A DNA stretch of 64,000 bases from Streptomyces eurocidicus (lineage in GTDB: Bacteria; Actinomycetota; Actinomycetes; Streptomycetales; Streptomycetaceae): positions 147,095 through 211,094 of the forward strand of contig NZ_LGUI01000014.1 in assembly GCF_002891295.1 (NCBI RefSeq). Reading direction: 5' to 3'. Under the pieces are notes generated by a model that saw only the letters and a list, made by a program, of their open reading frames with translations, did not search any database and was not told the DNA's origin. Below are positions 53,591-61,444 of the stretch, one piece after another (the first letter of the stretch is position 1; the number at the start of each line of letters is the position of its first letter). The position numbers and the translations under genes were made by a program.

Positions 53591-54401
53591 GCGTCCCGGC
53601 CGGCGTACGGGCGCCCCGGCGCTCCCGGGCGGCCGGGACGACCAGCGGCGTGCCCGTCTCCGGGTCGTCGATGACCTGGCAGCGCAGCCCGAACACCCGC
53701 TCGACGAGCTCGGCGGTGACGACCTCGCCGGGCGCCCCTTCGGCCACCACCCGGCCGTCGCGCATGGCGATCAGGTGGGTGGCGTAGCGCGCGGCGTGGT
53801 TGAGGTCGTGGAGGACCGCGACGAGGGTGCGGCCCTGGGTCTCGTGCAGATCGGCGCAGAGGTCGAGGACCTCGATCTGGTGCTGGATGTCGAGGTAGGT
53901 GGTCGGCTCGTCCAGGAGCAGCAGCGGGGTCTGCTGGGCGAGGGCCATGGCGATCCAGACCCGCTGCCGCTGTCCGCCGGAGAGCTCGTCGACGTGCCGG
54001 TCGCCGAGCGCCCCGACCCCGGTGGCCGCCATCGACTCCTGGACGATCCGCTCGTCCTCGCGCGACCACTGGCGCAGCAGCCCCTGGTGCGGGTAGCGGC
54101 CCCGGGCGACGAGGTCGGCGACGGTGATGCCGTCCGGCGCGATGGAGGACTGCGGGAGCAGGCCGAGGGTGCGGGCGACCTGCTTGGCGGGGTAGCCGTC
54201 GATGGCGGCGCCGTCGAGGAGGACGGACCCGGCGGACGGCTTGAGCATCCGGGACAGGGCGCGCAGCAGGGTGGACTTGCCGCAGGCGTTGGGGCCGATG
54301 ATGACCGTGAAGGAGTTGTCGGGCACGGCGACCGAGAGGTTCTCGGCGATGACGCGCTGGTCGTAGGCGAGGGTGACGGATTCGGCCGTCAGTCGGCTCA
54401 C
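53538..54401 (-). CDS. Iron-siderophore ABC transporter ATPase (FecE/FepC type)
   Basis: A 287-residue ABC ATPase. Walker A is GPNACGKSTLLRAL (36-49), the signature LSGGQRQRVWIAMAL, Walker B LLLLDEPTTYLDIQHQ and the H-loop VLHDLNHAARYATH. These features and the LAYDQRVI opening are typical of siderophore uptake ATPases. The GTG at 54401 has GGAGA 7 nt upstream; the frame also runs to an ATG at 54515 that overlaps the permease stop, which would add a 38-residue disordered leader. Last gene of the minus-strand iron operon. The Pro/Ala-rich C-terminus overlaps the convergent SCP2 gene. Confidence 0.93.
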   Translation of the reverse strand: MSRLTAESVTLAYDQRVIAENLSVAVPDNSFTVIIGPNACGKSTLLRALSRMLKPSAGSVLLDGAAIDGYPAKQVARTLGLLPQSSIAPDGITVADLVARGRYPHQGLLRQWSREDERIVQESMAATGVGALGDRHVDELSGGQRQRVWIAMALAQQTPLLLLDEPTTYLDIQHQIEVLDLCADLHETQGRTLVAVLHDLNHAARYATHLIAMRDGRVVAEGAPGEVVTAELVERVFGLRCQVIDDPETGTPLVVPAARERRGARTPAGTPTAASAGAARPAGSPAP

Positions 54402-54511
54402 GGTGGTGTCTCCTTGCTCGGTGTTCCTGTACGACGCGCGCGCGTCGGCCGACGCGCTCCTGTCCTGGCTTCCGGGCCCGGCCGTGCCGGGTACGCCCGT
54501 GCCCGCGGCGC

Positions 54512-55585
54512 TCATACCCGTCCCGCCTTACGCTCGGTGAACAGCAGCCACAGCAGATAGCAGCCGCCCAGCATGCCGGTCAGCGCCCCGACGGGCAGCC
54601 GGTCGGCCCCGAAGAGCCGCTGGGAACCCCAGTCCGCGCCGATCAGCAGCACCGCGCCCATGCAGGCGGAGGCGGGCAGGTTGGGCCCGGTGGCCCGGGT
54701 CAGCCGCCGGGCGATCTGGGGCGCGGCGAGGGCGACGAAGGTGACGGGCCCGGCGGCGGCCGTCGCGGCGGCGGTCAGCAGCACGGCGGCGCCCATGACC
54801 ACGACCCGGGTGCGTTCGGCCCGTACGCCCAGGGCGTACGCGGCGTCGTCGCCCATCTCCAGCATCCGCAGGGCCCGGCCGTGGCCGAGGACCACGGGGA
54901 AGAGCACGGCCGCCACGCACAGCAGGGGCCACACCTGGCTCCAGTCGCGGCCGTTGAGCGAGCCGACCATCCAGACCATCGAGCGGGTGGCGTCGACGAG
55001 GCCGGCCTTGGTCATCAGGTAGTCGCGGACGCCGGTGAGCACGGCGGCGGCGCCGATGCCGACGAGCACGAGCCGGTAGCCGTGGATGCCCTTGCGCCAT
55101 GCCAGCAGGTAGACGGCGAGCCCGGTGGCGACACCGCCGGCGACGGCGCCGGCCGCGACGGCGAAGGGGTCGCCGTGGAAGAGGACGATGACGACGAGCG
55201 CGCCGGCCGCCGCCCCCTGGCCGAAGCCGATGACGTCCGGGCTGCCCAGCGGGTTGCGGGAGACGGACTGGAAGACCGCGCCGGCGAGCCCGAGGGAGGC
55301 GCCGACGAGCAGGCCGACGAGCACGCGCGGCAGCCGCAGGTCCCGGACGATGAACTCCTGCGCGGGCGTGCCGTCGCCGGTGAGGGTGCGCAGCACGTCG
55401 CCGGGCGGCAGCGGGAAGTCGCCGGTGCCGATGAGCGCGACGGCCGCGGCCGCGGCGACGGCCAGGAGCAGCAGGACGACGAGCGCCGCCCGGGGGTCCA
55501 CCCGCAGGGAGAGCCCGCCGCGGGTCCGCAGGGTCTTCCCGGTCGTGCCGGGGGTGGTTCGAGGGGCTCGGGAGGAGGGGGTCAC
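54512..55585 (-). CDS. Iron-siderophore ABC transporter permease (FecD/FepG type)
   Basis: A 357-residue BtuC-family permease with about ten membrane helices starting at VVLLLLAVAAAAAVALIGTG. Family motifs: LRLPRVLVGLLVGASLGLAG, QSVSRNPLGSPDVIGFGQGA and VTFVALAAPQIARRL. The GTG overlaps the upstream permease stop (GTGA). It forms the transmembrane heterodimer with that gene's product. Confidence 0.93.
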   Translation of the reverse strand: MTPSSRAPRTTPGTTGKTLRTRGGLSLRVDPRAALVVLLLLAVAAAAAVALIGTGDFPLPPGDVLRTLTGDGTPAQEFIVRDLRLPRVLVGLLVGASLGLAGAVFQSVSRNPLGSPDVIGFGQGAAAGALVVIVLFHGDPFAVAAGAVAGGVATGLAVYLLAWRKGIHGYRLVLVGIGAAAVLTGVRDYLMTKAGLVDATRSMVWMVGSLNGRDWSQVWPLLCVAAVLFPVVLGHGRALRMLEMGDDAAYALGVRAERTRVVVMGAAVLLTAAATAAAGPVTFVALAAPQIARRLTRATGPNLPASACMGAVLLIGADWGSQRLFGADRLPVGALTGMLGGCYLLWLLFTERKAGRV

Positions 55586-56631
55586 TGCTGGGCCATCCTG
55601 CGGCGGCGTACGAGGTGGATGAAGACGGGACCGCCGACGACGGCGGTGACGATGCCGGCCTGGAGCTCCCCGGGCCGGGTGACGACGCGTCCGATCACAT
55701 CGGCGCCGAGCAGCAGCACCGGTGCCAGCACGGCCGCGTACGGCAGGATCCAGCGCAGGTCCGGGCCGGTGAGGGAGCGGACGAGGTGCGGGACGATCAG
55801 GCCGATGAAGACGATCGGGCCGCAGGCGGCGGTCGCCGCGCCGCACAGCAGGGTGACGGCGGCCATGGCGAGGACGCGGGTGCGGGCGGGGCTCGCGCCG
55901 AGCGCGCGGGCGGTGTCGTCGCCGAGGGCCACCGCGTTCAGCGGGCGGGCGAGGGCCAGGGCCAGCAGCACGCCGGCGCCGATGAACGGGGCGACCTGCC
56001 GGAGGGTGTCCGGGGAGGCGGAGGCGAGCGAGCCGACCGTCCAGAAGCGCATCCGGTCCAGCGCGGCGGAGTCCATGAGCTGGACGGAGTTGACGTAGCC
56101 GTAGAGGGCGTAGGTCACGGCCGTGCCCGCGAGCGCGAGGCGGACGGGGGTGGCGGCGCGGCTGCCGCCCAGCAGGTGGACGAGCACGGAGACGACGGCG
56201 GCGCCGAGGAAGGCGAACCACACATAGCCGCCGACGGAGGTGACGCCGAGGAAGCTGACGGCGGACACGACGGCCGCCGCGGCCCCGGCGTTGACGCCGA
56301 GGATGCCCGGCTCGGCGAGCGGATTGCGGGTGAGCGCCTGCATCACGGCACCGGCCGGGCCGAGCGCGGCACCGGCCAGGACGCCCAGGAGCGTACGGGG
56401 CACCCGCACCTCACGGACCACCACGTCGGCGTCCGTGCCGGTGGGATGGAACAGGCCGTGCCACACCTGGTCGAGGGGGATCTGTCTGGCGCCTACGGCG
56501 ACGCTCGCGACGACGACCAGCAGGAGCACGGCCACGGCGGCGAACAGGCCCGCGGCGCGTACCGCGTTCCGGCCGCGTGGCGTGGGTTCCGGCGGGGCCG
56601 CCTGGGACCGGGGGAGACTCTCGACCAACAC
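55582..56631 (-). CDS. Iron-siderophore ABC transporter permease (FecC/FepD type)
   Basis: A 349-residue BtuC-family permease with about nine or ten membrane helices. Motifs: VRVPRTLLGVLAGAALGPAG, QALTRNPLAEPGILGVNAGA, VFIGLIVPHLVRSLTGPDLR. The GTG start lies only 4 bp from the iron box and has no room for an SD, so the message is probably leaderless or the start is slightly internal. It is first in the operon, followed by the second permease and ATPase. It would be repressed by DmdR/IdeR under iron sufficiency. Confidence 0.92.
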   Translation of the reverse strand: MLVESLPRSQAAPPEPTPRGRNAVRAAGLFAAVAVLLLVVVASVAVGARQIPLDQVWHGLFHPTGTDADVVVREVRVPRTLLGVLAGAALGPAGAVMQALTRNPLAEPGILGVNAGAAAAVVSAVSFLGVTSVGGYVWFAFLGAAVVSVLVHLLGGSRAATPVRLALAGTAVTYALYGYVNSVQLMDSAALDRMRFWTVGSLASASPDTLRQVAPFIGAGVLLALALARPLNAVALGDDTARALGASPARTRVLAMAAVTLLCGAATAACGPIVFIGLIVPHLVRSLTGPDLRWILPYAAVLAPVLLLGADVIGRVVTRPGELQAGIVTAVVGGPVFIHLVRRRRMAQQ

Positions 56632-56635
56632 CAGG

Positions 56636-56654
56636 TTAGGTTAGCCTACCCTGA
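56636..56654. promoter_or_regulatory. Iron box (DmdR1/IdeR operator) between divergent iron genes
   Basis: TTAGGTTAGCCTACCCTGA matches the 19-bp actinobacterial iron box at 17 of 19 positions (consensus TWAGGTTAGSCTWACCTWA), with the palindrome centred at 56645. It lies between the permease GTG (56631) and the lipoprotein ATG (56696) and can repress both operons. Confidence 0.88.
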
Positions 56655-56695
56655 GATCCCCCCGTTCGAGTGAGTTCCGAGAGAAGCGCATCCCC

Positions 56696-57751
56696 ATGAG
56701 CACCTCCCCCCAGTCCTCCCGGTCCGGCCTGTCCGGCCGCTCCGCCAACCCCTCCCGCCGCGGCCTGCTGGCCGTCGGCGGCGCCCTCGGCCTGGGCGGC
56801 CTCCTCACGGCCTGCGGCGGCGGCTCCTCGGACAAGACGGACGGGGCGTCAGGGACGGACTCGGGCTCCTGGACGTTCAAGGACGACCGGGGCGAGACGG
56901 CCAGGACCAGGAAGACCCCCAAGAAGGTCGTCGCCTTCACCGGCACCGCCGCCGCCCTGCACGACTTCGGCTTCGAGTGCACCGGCGTCTTCGGCCCCAC
57001 CAAGCTCAAGGACGGCAAGCCGGACCCGCAGGCCGGCGACCTCGACGTCGACAAGGTCACGGTCCTCGGCAACGCCTGGGGCGAGTTCAACGTCGAGAAG
57101 TACGCGGCCATGGGCCCCGACCTGCTGGTCACCAACATGCTCCAGGGCAGCGAGCTCTGGTACGTGCCGGACGACAGCAAGAAGAAGATCCTGGCCCTCG
57201 CCCCGAGCGTCGGCATCAATGTCACGAAGGCGTCCCTGACCCAGGTCATCGGGCGCTACGCCGAGCTCGCCGGCTCCCTCGGCGCCGACCTCGGGGCCAA
57301 GAAGGTCACCGACGCGAAGGCCCGCTTCGAGAAGGCGTCCGAGACGCTCCGCAAGGCCGCCCGGGACAAGAAGGGCCTCAAGGTCCTGTGCGCCTCCGGC
57401 TCGGCCGACCTGCTCTACGTCTCCGACCCGGCCGTCTACGCCGACCTGTCCTACTTCAAGTCGCTCGGCGTCGACCTGGTCGTCCCCGGCAAGGTCACCG
57501 GAGGCTTCTTCGAGAGCCTCAGCTGGGAGAACGCCGGCACGTACGCCGCCGACGTGATCCTCCTCGACAACCGCACCTCCGCACTCCAGCCCAAGGATCT
57601 CGAAGCCAAGCCCACCTGGGCCGGCCTGCCCGCCGTCAAGGCCGGCCAGATCACCCCCTGGCTCAGCGAGCCCCGCTACTCGTACGCCGGCTGCGCGCCG
57701 CTCGTCGAGAGCCTCGCCGCCGCCATCGAGAAGGCCGAGAAGGTCAGCTGA
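56696..57751 (+). CDS. Iron-siderophore-binding lipoprotein (Tat type)
   Basis: A 351-residue substrate-binding protein for iron-siderophore uptake. The signal has a twin-arginine motif (SRRGLLA, residues 20-26) and a lipobox LLTAC with Cys40, so it is exported folded and lipid-anchored. The body is a two-lobed FepB/FhuD-type fold: KKVVAFTGTAAALHDFG, VEKYAAMGPDLLVTNML, KILALAPSVGIN, VLCASGSADLLYVSDP, and AADVILLDNRT. Under the shared iron box it would be induced in low iron. The SD is AGAAG 9 nt before the ATG. The siderophore cannot be identified. Confidence 0.93.
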   Translation: MSTSPQSSRSGLSGRSANPSRRGLLAVGGALGLGGLLTACGGGSSDKTDGASGTDSGSWTFKDDRGETARTRKTPKKVVAFTGTAAALHDFGFECTGVFGPTKLKDGKPDPQAGDLDVDKVTVLGNAWGEFNVEKYAAMGPDLLVTNMLQGSELWYVPDDSKKKILALAPSVGINVTKASLTQVIGRYAELAGSLGADLGAKKVTDAKARFEKASETLRKAARDKKGLKVLCASGSADLLYVSDPAVYADLSYFKSLGVDLVVPGKVTGGFFESLSWENAGTYAADVILLDNRTSALQPKDLEAKPTWAGLPAVKAGQITPWLSEPRYSYAGCAPLVESLAAAIEKAEKVS

Positions 57752-57795
57752 CGTCCGGCCGGCACACCCGGCCGACGACCGAGAGGAACCCCGCC

Positions 57796-58668
57796 ATGTC
57801 CGTCCGGACCGAACGGCCCGCCAAGGCCGCCGCGCCCGCCCTGCCGTACCGCTTCTTCGATCTCCACGTCCTGCGCGCCGAACGGCTCAGCCCCGCGATG
57901 GTGCGAATCACCTTCGGCGCCGAGGACCTGCGCGACATCGTCAGCGGCGGCCGCGACCAGCGCTTCAAGCTGTTCCTGCCGCAGGCGGGACAGGACGCCC
58001 CGGTGCTCCCCGAGGCCCGCGACGAGAACTGGTGGACGGAGTGGCGGGCCATGGACCCCGCCGTACGGGCCTACATCCGCACGTACACCGTGCGGGCGCT
58101 GCGGCACGGCCCGGACGGACCGGAGGAGATGGACGTCGACTTCGCGGTCCACACCGACGCGAACGGCCACGGCGGCCCGGCCACCAACTGGGCCCAGGCG
58201 GCCCGCCCGGGCGACCGCGTCACCGTGCTGTGCCCCGTCGTCGAGGAGAACGGCGGCGTCGACTTCCAGCCGCCCGCGGGCACCGACTGGACGCTCATCA
58301 CCGCCGACGAGACGGCGCTCCCCGCGGTGGCCGCCACCCTGTCCTGGCTCCCGGCCGGCAGCCGGGCCAAGGTCTGGATAGAGGTCCCGCACACGGACGA
58401 CATCCAGGACCTCCCGACGGAGGCCGACGCGGACATCACCTGGCTGATCCGCGGCGGGGCGTCGGCCACCCCGGTACTGGACGCGGTCCGCGCCGCGGAG
58501 TTCCCGGCCGGGTCCCCCTACGCCTGGATCGCGGGCGAGGCGAGCGGCGTCCGCGCCCTCCGCCGCCATCTGGTGGGCGAACGCGGCCTCGACCGGCGGG
58601 CGGTGACGTTCACGGGGTACTGGCGCCGGGGGGCGTCGGAGGAGGACTTGCTGGCGGAGCTGGCCTGA
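57796..58668 (+). CDS. Siderophore-interacting protein (flavin ferric-siderophore reductase)
   Basis: A 290-residue enzyme of the SIP/ViuB family. The N-terminal FAD-binding domain has DLHVLRAERLSPAMVRITFG, RTYTVRAL (the flavin-contacting RxYT motif) and DVDFAVH followed by TNWAQAARPGD. The C-terminal NAD(P)H domain has TLITADETALPAVAATLSW, and the family ending AWIAGEASGVRALRRHLVGE followed by FTGYWRRG. It would release iron from siderophores by reduction in the cytoplasm. The SD is GAGAGGA ahead of the ATG. It follows the lipoprotein gene by 45 bp in one operon. Confidence 0.93.
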   Translation: MSVRTERPAKAAAPALPYRFFDLHVLRAERLSPAMVRITFGAEDLRDIVSGGRDQRFKLFLPQAGQDAPVLPEARDENWWTEWRAMDPAVRAYIRTYTVRALRHGPDGPEEMDVDFAVHTDANGHGGPATNWAQAARPGDRVTVLCPVVEENGGVDFQPPAGTDWTLITADETALPAVAATLSWLPAGSRAKVWIEVPHTDDIQDLPTEADADITWLIRGGASATPVLDAVRAAEFPAGSPYAWIAGEASGVRALRRHLVGERGLDRRAVTFTGYWRRGASEEDLLAELA

Positions 58669-58963
58669 GGGGGCGGGTGCGGTGGGGTGCCGCTGCGCGG
58701 GGCTTTGTCCCCTACCCGCCCCTTCCCGCTGCATCCGATGTGCGGCTCCGCCGCGTGGCGGGGGCTTCGCCCCCGGGCCCCCTTTTCCGCGCTCCGCGCG
58801 GTGTCCTCAAGCGCCGGACGGGCTGATTTCAGCCCGTCCGGGGGCACCTCCCAGCGGTAGCTGGGGGAGTTTGAGGACCGGGATCCGGGGCGGAGCCCCG
58901 GTATCGGGAAGGGGCGGGGCTGGGGAAAAGCCCCGCGCAGCGGCACCCCGCCCCGTCCAACCT
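58669..58963. repeat. Mosaic repeat copy 6 between convergent stops
   Basis: It contains the GGGGCTTTGTCCCCTACCCG module, the CGCGCTCCGCGCGGTGTCCT module, a hairpin around 58815-58840 (CGGACGGGCTGA arms), an inserted CACCTCCCAGCGGTAGCTGG hairpin module and the GGGGCGGAGCCCC module. Nothing else is visible in this 295-bp gap. Confidence 0.85.
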
Positions 58964-59995
58964 CTACCACCCGAGCCGAGCCAACGCCCCCCTCACGTCC
59001 AGCCCACAGACCCCGTCCCCGGCCGAGGTCCACGCAACGCCGCACAACGCCCGCAACGCATCCGCCCTCTCCCCCTCCCCCTCAAGCACCACAACGCCGT
59101 CACGAACCACCGCGGTCCACCCCCCGCACCGGAACCCCGAAGCAAGGTCCCCCGAGACGGCCGGCTGCCCCGCCAACAACCCCCGCAGATCCTCCGCCAC
59201 ATACGTCGGCCGATACTTCGGCTCCGCCGCGAGCAGCTGCGCCGCCGTCGTGACACCGGTCAGGACGAGCAGCGAGTCCACGCCGCCCACGTACGCGCCC
59301 TCGATGTCCGTGTCGAGCCGGTCCCCCACGACGAGCGGCCGCTCGGCACCCGTGCGCAGCACGGTCTCGCGGTGCATCGGGGGCAGCGGCTTCCCCGCGA
59401 CCTGCGGCTCCGCACCGGTCGCTATCCGTACGACCTGCACCGCCGCGCCGTTGCCCGGCGCGATCCCCCGTGCGCTCGGGATCGTCAGGTCCGTGTTGGA
59501 CGCGAACCACGGCACGCCCCGCGCCACCGCGTACGACGCCTCCGCCAGCCGCGACCACGGCATGTCCGGCCCGCCATAACCCTGCGCCACCGCCGCCGGG
59601 TCGTCGTCCGCGGAGTCCACCGGCACCAGCCCGCGCTCCCGCAGGGCCACCCGCAGCCCCTCCGCGCCGATGACCAGCACCCGCGACCCGGCGGGGAGCT
59701 GATCGGCGATCAGCCGGGCCACCGCCTGCGCCGAGGTGATCACGTCGGACGGCTCGGCGGGCACCCCGAGCCGCGTCAGGTGCCCGGCGACCGTGTCCGG
59801 GGTGCGGGCGGCGTTGTTCGTGACGTACGCGAGGTGCATGCCGCCGTCCCGCGCCGCGCCCAGCGAGTCGACCGCGTGCGCGATGGCCTCGCCGCCCGCG
59901 TAGACCACGCCGTCGAGGTCGAGGAGCGCCGTGTCGTAGGCCGTGCTCAGCGGGCGCTCACTGCCCTCGGGCCGGGTCCGGGCGGTCTGGTTCAT
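58964..59995 (-). CDS. HAD-IIA family phosphatase (NagD/PNPase-like)
   Basis: A 343-residue HAD phosphatase of the C2-capped class IIA (p-nitrophenyl phosphatase / phosphoglycolate type). Motif I is LLDLDGVVYAGG (Asp26 and Asp28), motif II AYVTNNAARTP, the cap runs about 105-200, motif III AGKPLPPMHRE with the Lys, and motif IV VVGDRLDTDIEGA. The C-terminal 50 residues are an extension (GWTAVVRDGVVVLEGEGERA) looking like a small added domain. The ATG has AGGAG 10 nt upstream. Substrate not determinable. It is divergent from the DUF1015 gene. Confidence 0.88.
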   Translation of the reverse strand: MNQTARTRPEGSERPLSTAYDTALLDLDGVVYAGGEAIAHAVDSLGAARDGGMHLAYVTNNAARTPDTVAGHLTRLGVPAEPSDVITSAQAVARLIADQLPAGSRVLVIGAEGLRVALRERGLVPVDSADDDPAAVAQGYGGPDMPWSRLAEASYAVARGVPWFASNTDLTIPSARGIAPGNGAAVQVVRIATGAEPQVAGKPLPPMHRETVLRTGAERPLVVGDRLDTDIEGAYVGGVDSLLVLTGVTTAAQLLAAEPKYRPTYVAEDLRGLLAGQPAVSGDLASGFRCGGWTAVVRDGVVVLEGEGERADALRALCGVAWTSAGDGVCGLDVRGALARLGW

Positions 59996-60070
59996 GTTCG
60001 GCTCGCTCCTTGTGCTGTACGTCTCTTCCGCGATCATTGCTCATCGGGCCGTGAGACATAACATTTCCCA

Positions 60071-61369
60071 ATGAGCACTCCAGGACAGGCACGATTCGCA
60101 GGGAATGCAGGGCAAGGACTCCGACTCGCCCCCTTCCGAGGGCTGCGCTACGTCCCGGAGCGGGTCGGCAGCCTCGCCGCCGTCACCTCCCCACCGTACG
60201 ACGTCGTCGTGCGGCCCGACGGCCTGCGCCATCTGGAGACGGCCGATCCGCACAACATCGTCCGGCTGATCCTCCCGCAGGCCGCCACGGCCGCCGACCG
60301 CCACCGGCAGGCGGCCGACACGCTGCGCCGCTGGCAGGAGGAGGAGGTCCTGGCGCCCGACCCCGAGCCGGCGCTGTACGTCTACGAGCAGCGCGGCGAC
60401 GGCATCCTGCAGCGCGGCATCATCGGCGCCCTGCGTCTCACGCCGCGCGAGGAGGGCGCCGTCCTCCCCCACGAGGACGTCATGCCGCACATCATCGAGG
60501 ACCGCGCCGCCCTGATGCGGGGCACGGGCGCCAACCTCGAACCGCTGCTGTTCTCGTACCGCGGCACCGGCGGCCCGGAGGGTGCGGCGGGCGTCATCGA
60601 CCGCGTCATCGAGCGGGAACCGCTGCTCTTCACGACCACGGAGGACGGCTATGCCCACCGCCTGTGGTCCGTCACGGACCCGGACGAGCTCCGCGTGATC
60701 GACGAGGACCTCTCCCGGCAGCGGGCCCTGATCGCCGACGGGCACCACCGCTGGGCCACCTACCAGCGGCTGCGCGCCGAGCAACCGGCCCCCGGCCCCT
60801 GGGACTTCGGCCTGGTCCTCCTCGTGGACACCGCCCGCTACCCGCTGCGCGTCCGGGCGATCCACCGCCTCCTGCACCGCTTCCCGGTCGCCGACGCGCT
60901 CGCGGCCCTCGGCGGCGCGTTCCGGGTACGGACCCTCGACGGGCCGTTGCCGCAGGCCCTGGACGCGCTGGCGGAGGCGGCCGGGGAGCCCGGGAACGCC
61001 TTCGTCCTCGCGGGCGACGGCCGCTTCCACCTCGTCGACCGCCCGGACCCGGCCCTCCTCGACCGCGTGGTCCCGGCGGACCGGCCGGAGGCGTGGCGCA
61101 CGCTGGACGCGACGGTCCTGCACTCCGTCCTGCTGGAGCACCTCTGGCACGTGCCGGACGACCCCGAGCACATCGGGTACATCCACGAGACCGCGGCGGC
61201 GGTCCAGCAGGCCGAGCGGCACGGCGGCACGGCGGTCCTGATGCACCCGGTGTGCGAGGACGTCGTACGGGAACTCGCGGAGCAGGGCGTCACGATGCCG
61301 CGCAAGTCGACGTCCTTCGGCCCCAAGCCGGCCACCGGCCTGGTCCTGCGGAGCCTGGCCCTGGACTGA
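60071..61369 (+). CDS. DUF1015 family protein
   Basis: A 432-residue protein of the DUF1015 family. Motifs: LAPFRGLRYVPERVGSLAAV, TSPPYDVV, DPHNIVRLILPQ, ALYVYEQ, RGIIGALRLT, LPHEDVMPHIIEDRAALM, LIADGHHRWATYQ, and VLMHPVCEDVVRELAEQGVT. It resembles serine-kinase-like enzymes acting on free amino acids (the SerK group) in some archaea, but no activity can be assigned here. No SD is obvious before the ATG. It is convergent with the RGG/TPR gene across a bidirectional terminator. Confidence 0.87.
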   Translation: MSTPGQARFAGNAGQGLRLAPFRGLRYVPERVGSLAAVTSPPYDVVVRPDGLRHLETADPHNIVRLILPQAATAADRHRQAADTLRRWQEEEVLAPDPEPALYVYEQRGDGILQRGIIGALRLTPREEGAVLPHEDVMPHIIEDRAALMRGTGANLEPLLFSYRGTGGPEGAAGVIDRVIEREPLLFTTTEDGYAHRLWSVTDPDELRVIDEDLSRQRALIADGHHRWATYQRLRAEQPAPGPWDFGLVLLVDTARYPLRVRAIHRLLHRFPVADALAALGGAFRVRTLDGPLPQALDALAEAAGEPGNAFVLAGDGRFHLVDRPDPALLDRVVPADRPEAWRTLDATVLHSVLLEHLWHVPDDPEHIGYIHETAAAVQQAERHGGTAVLMHPVCEDVVRELAEQGVTMPRKSTSFGPKPATGLVLRSLALD

Positions 61370-61387
61370 CCGGCGCAAGAGACGCAA

Positions 61388-61430
61388 AAAGACCCCTCCC
61401 ACCGCGTTTCCGCAGGTGAGAGGGGTCTTT
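61388..61430. terminator. Bidirectional hairpin terminator
   Basis: Arms AAAGACCCCTCCCACC and GGTGAGAGGGGTCTTT (one mismatch, 11-nt loop) with a TTT end on one side and an AAAA start on the other, between convergent stops. Confidence 0.88.
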
Positions 61431-61444
61431 AAGTTAACTGCCGA

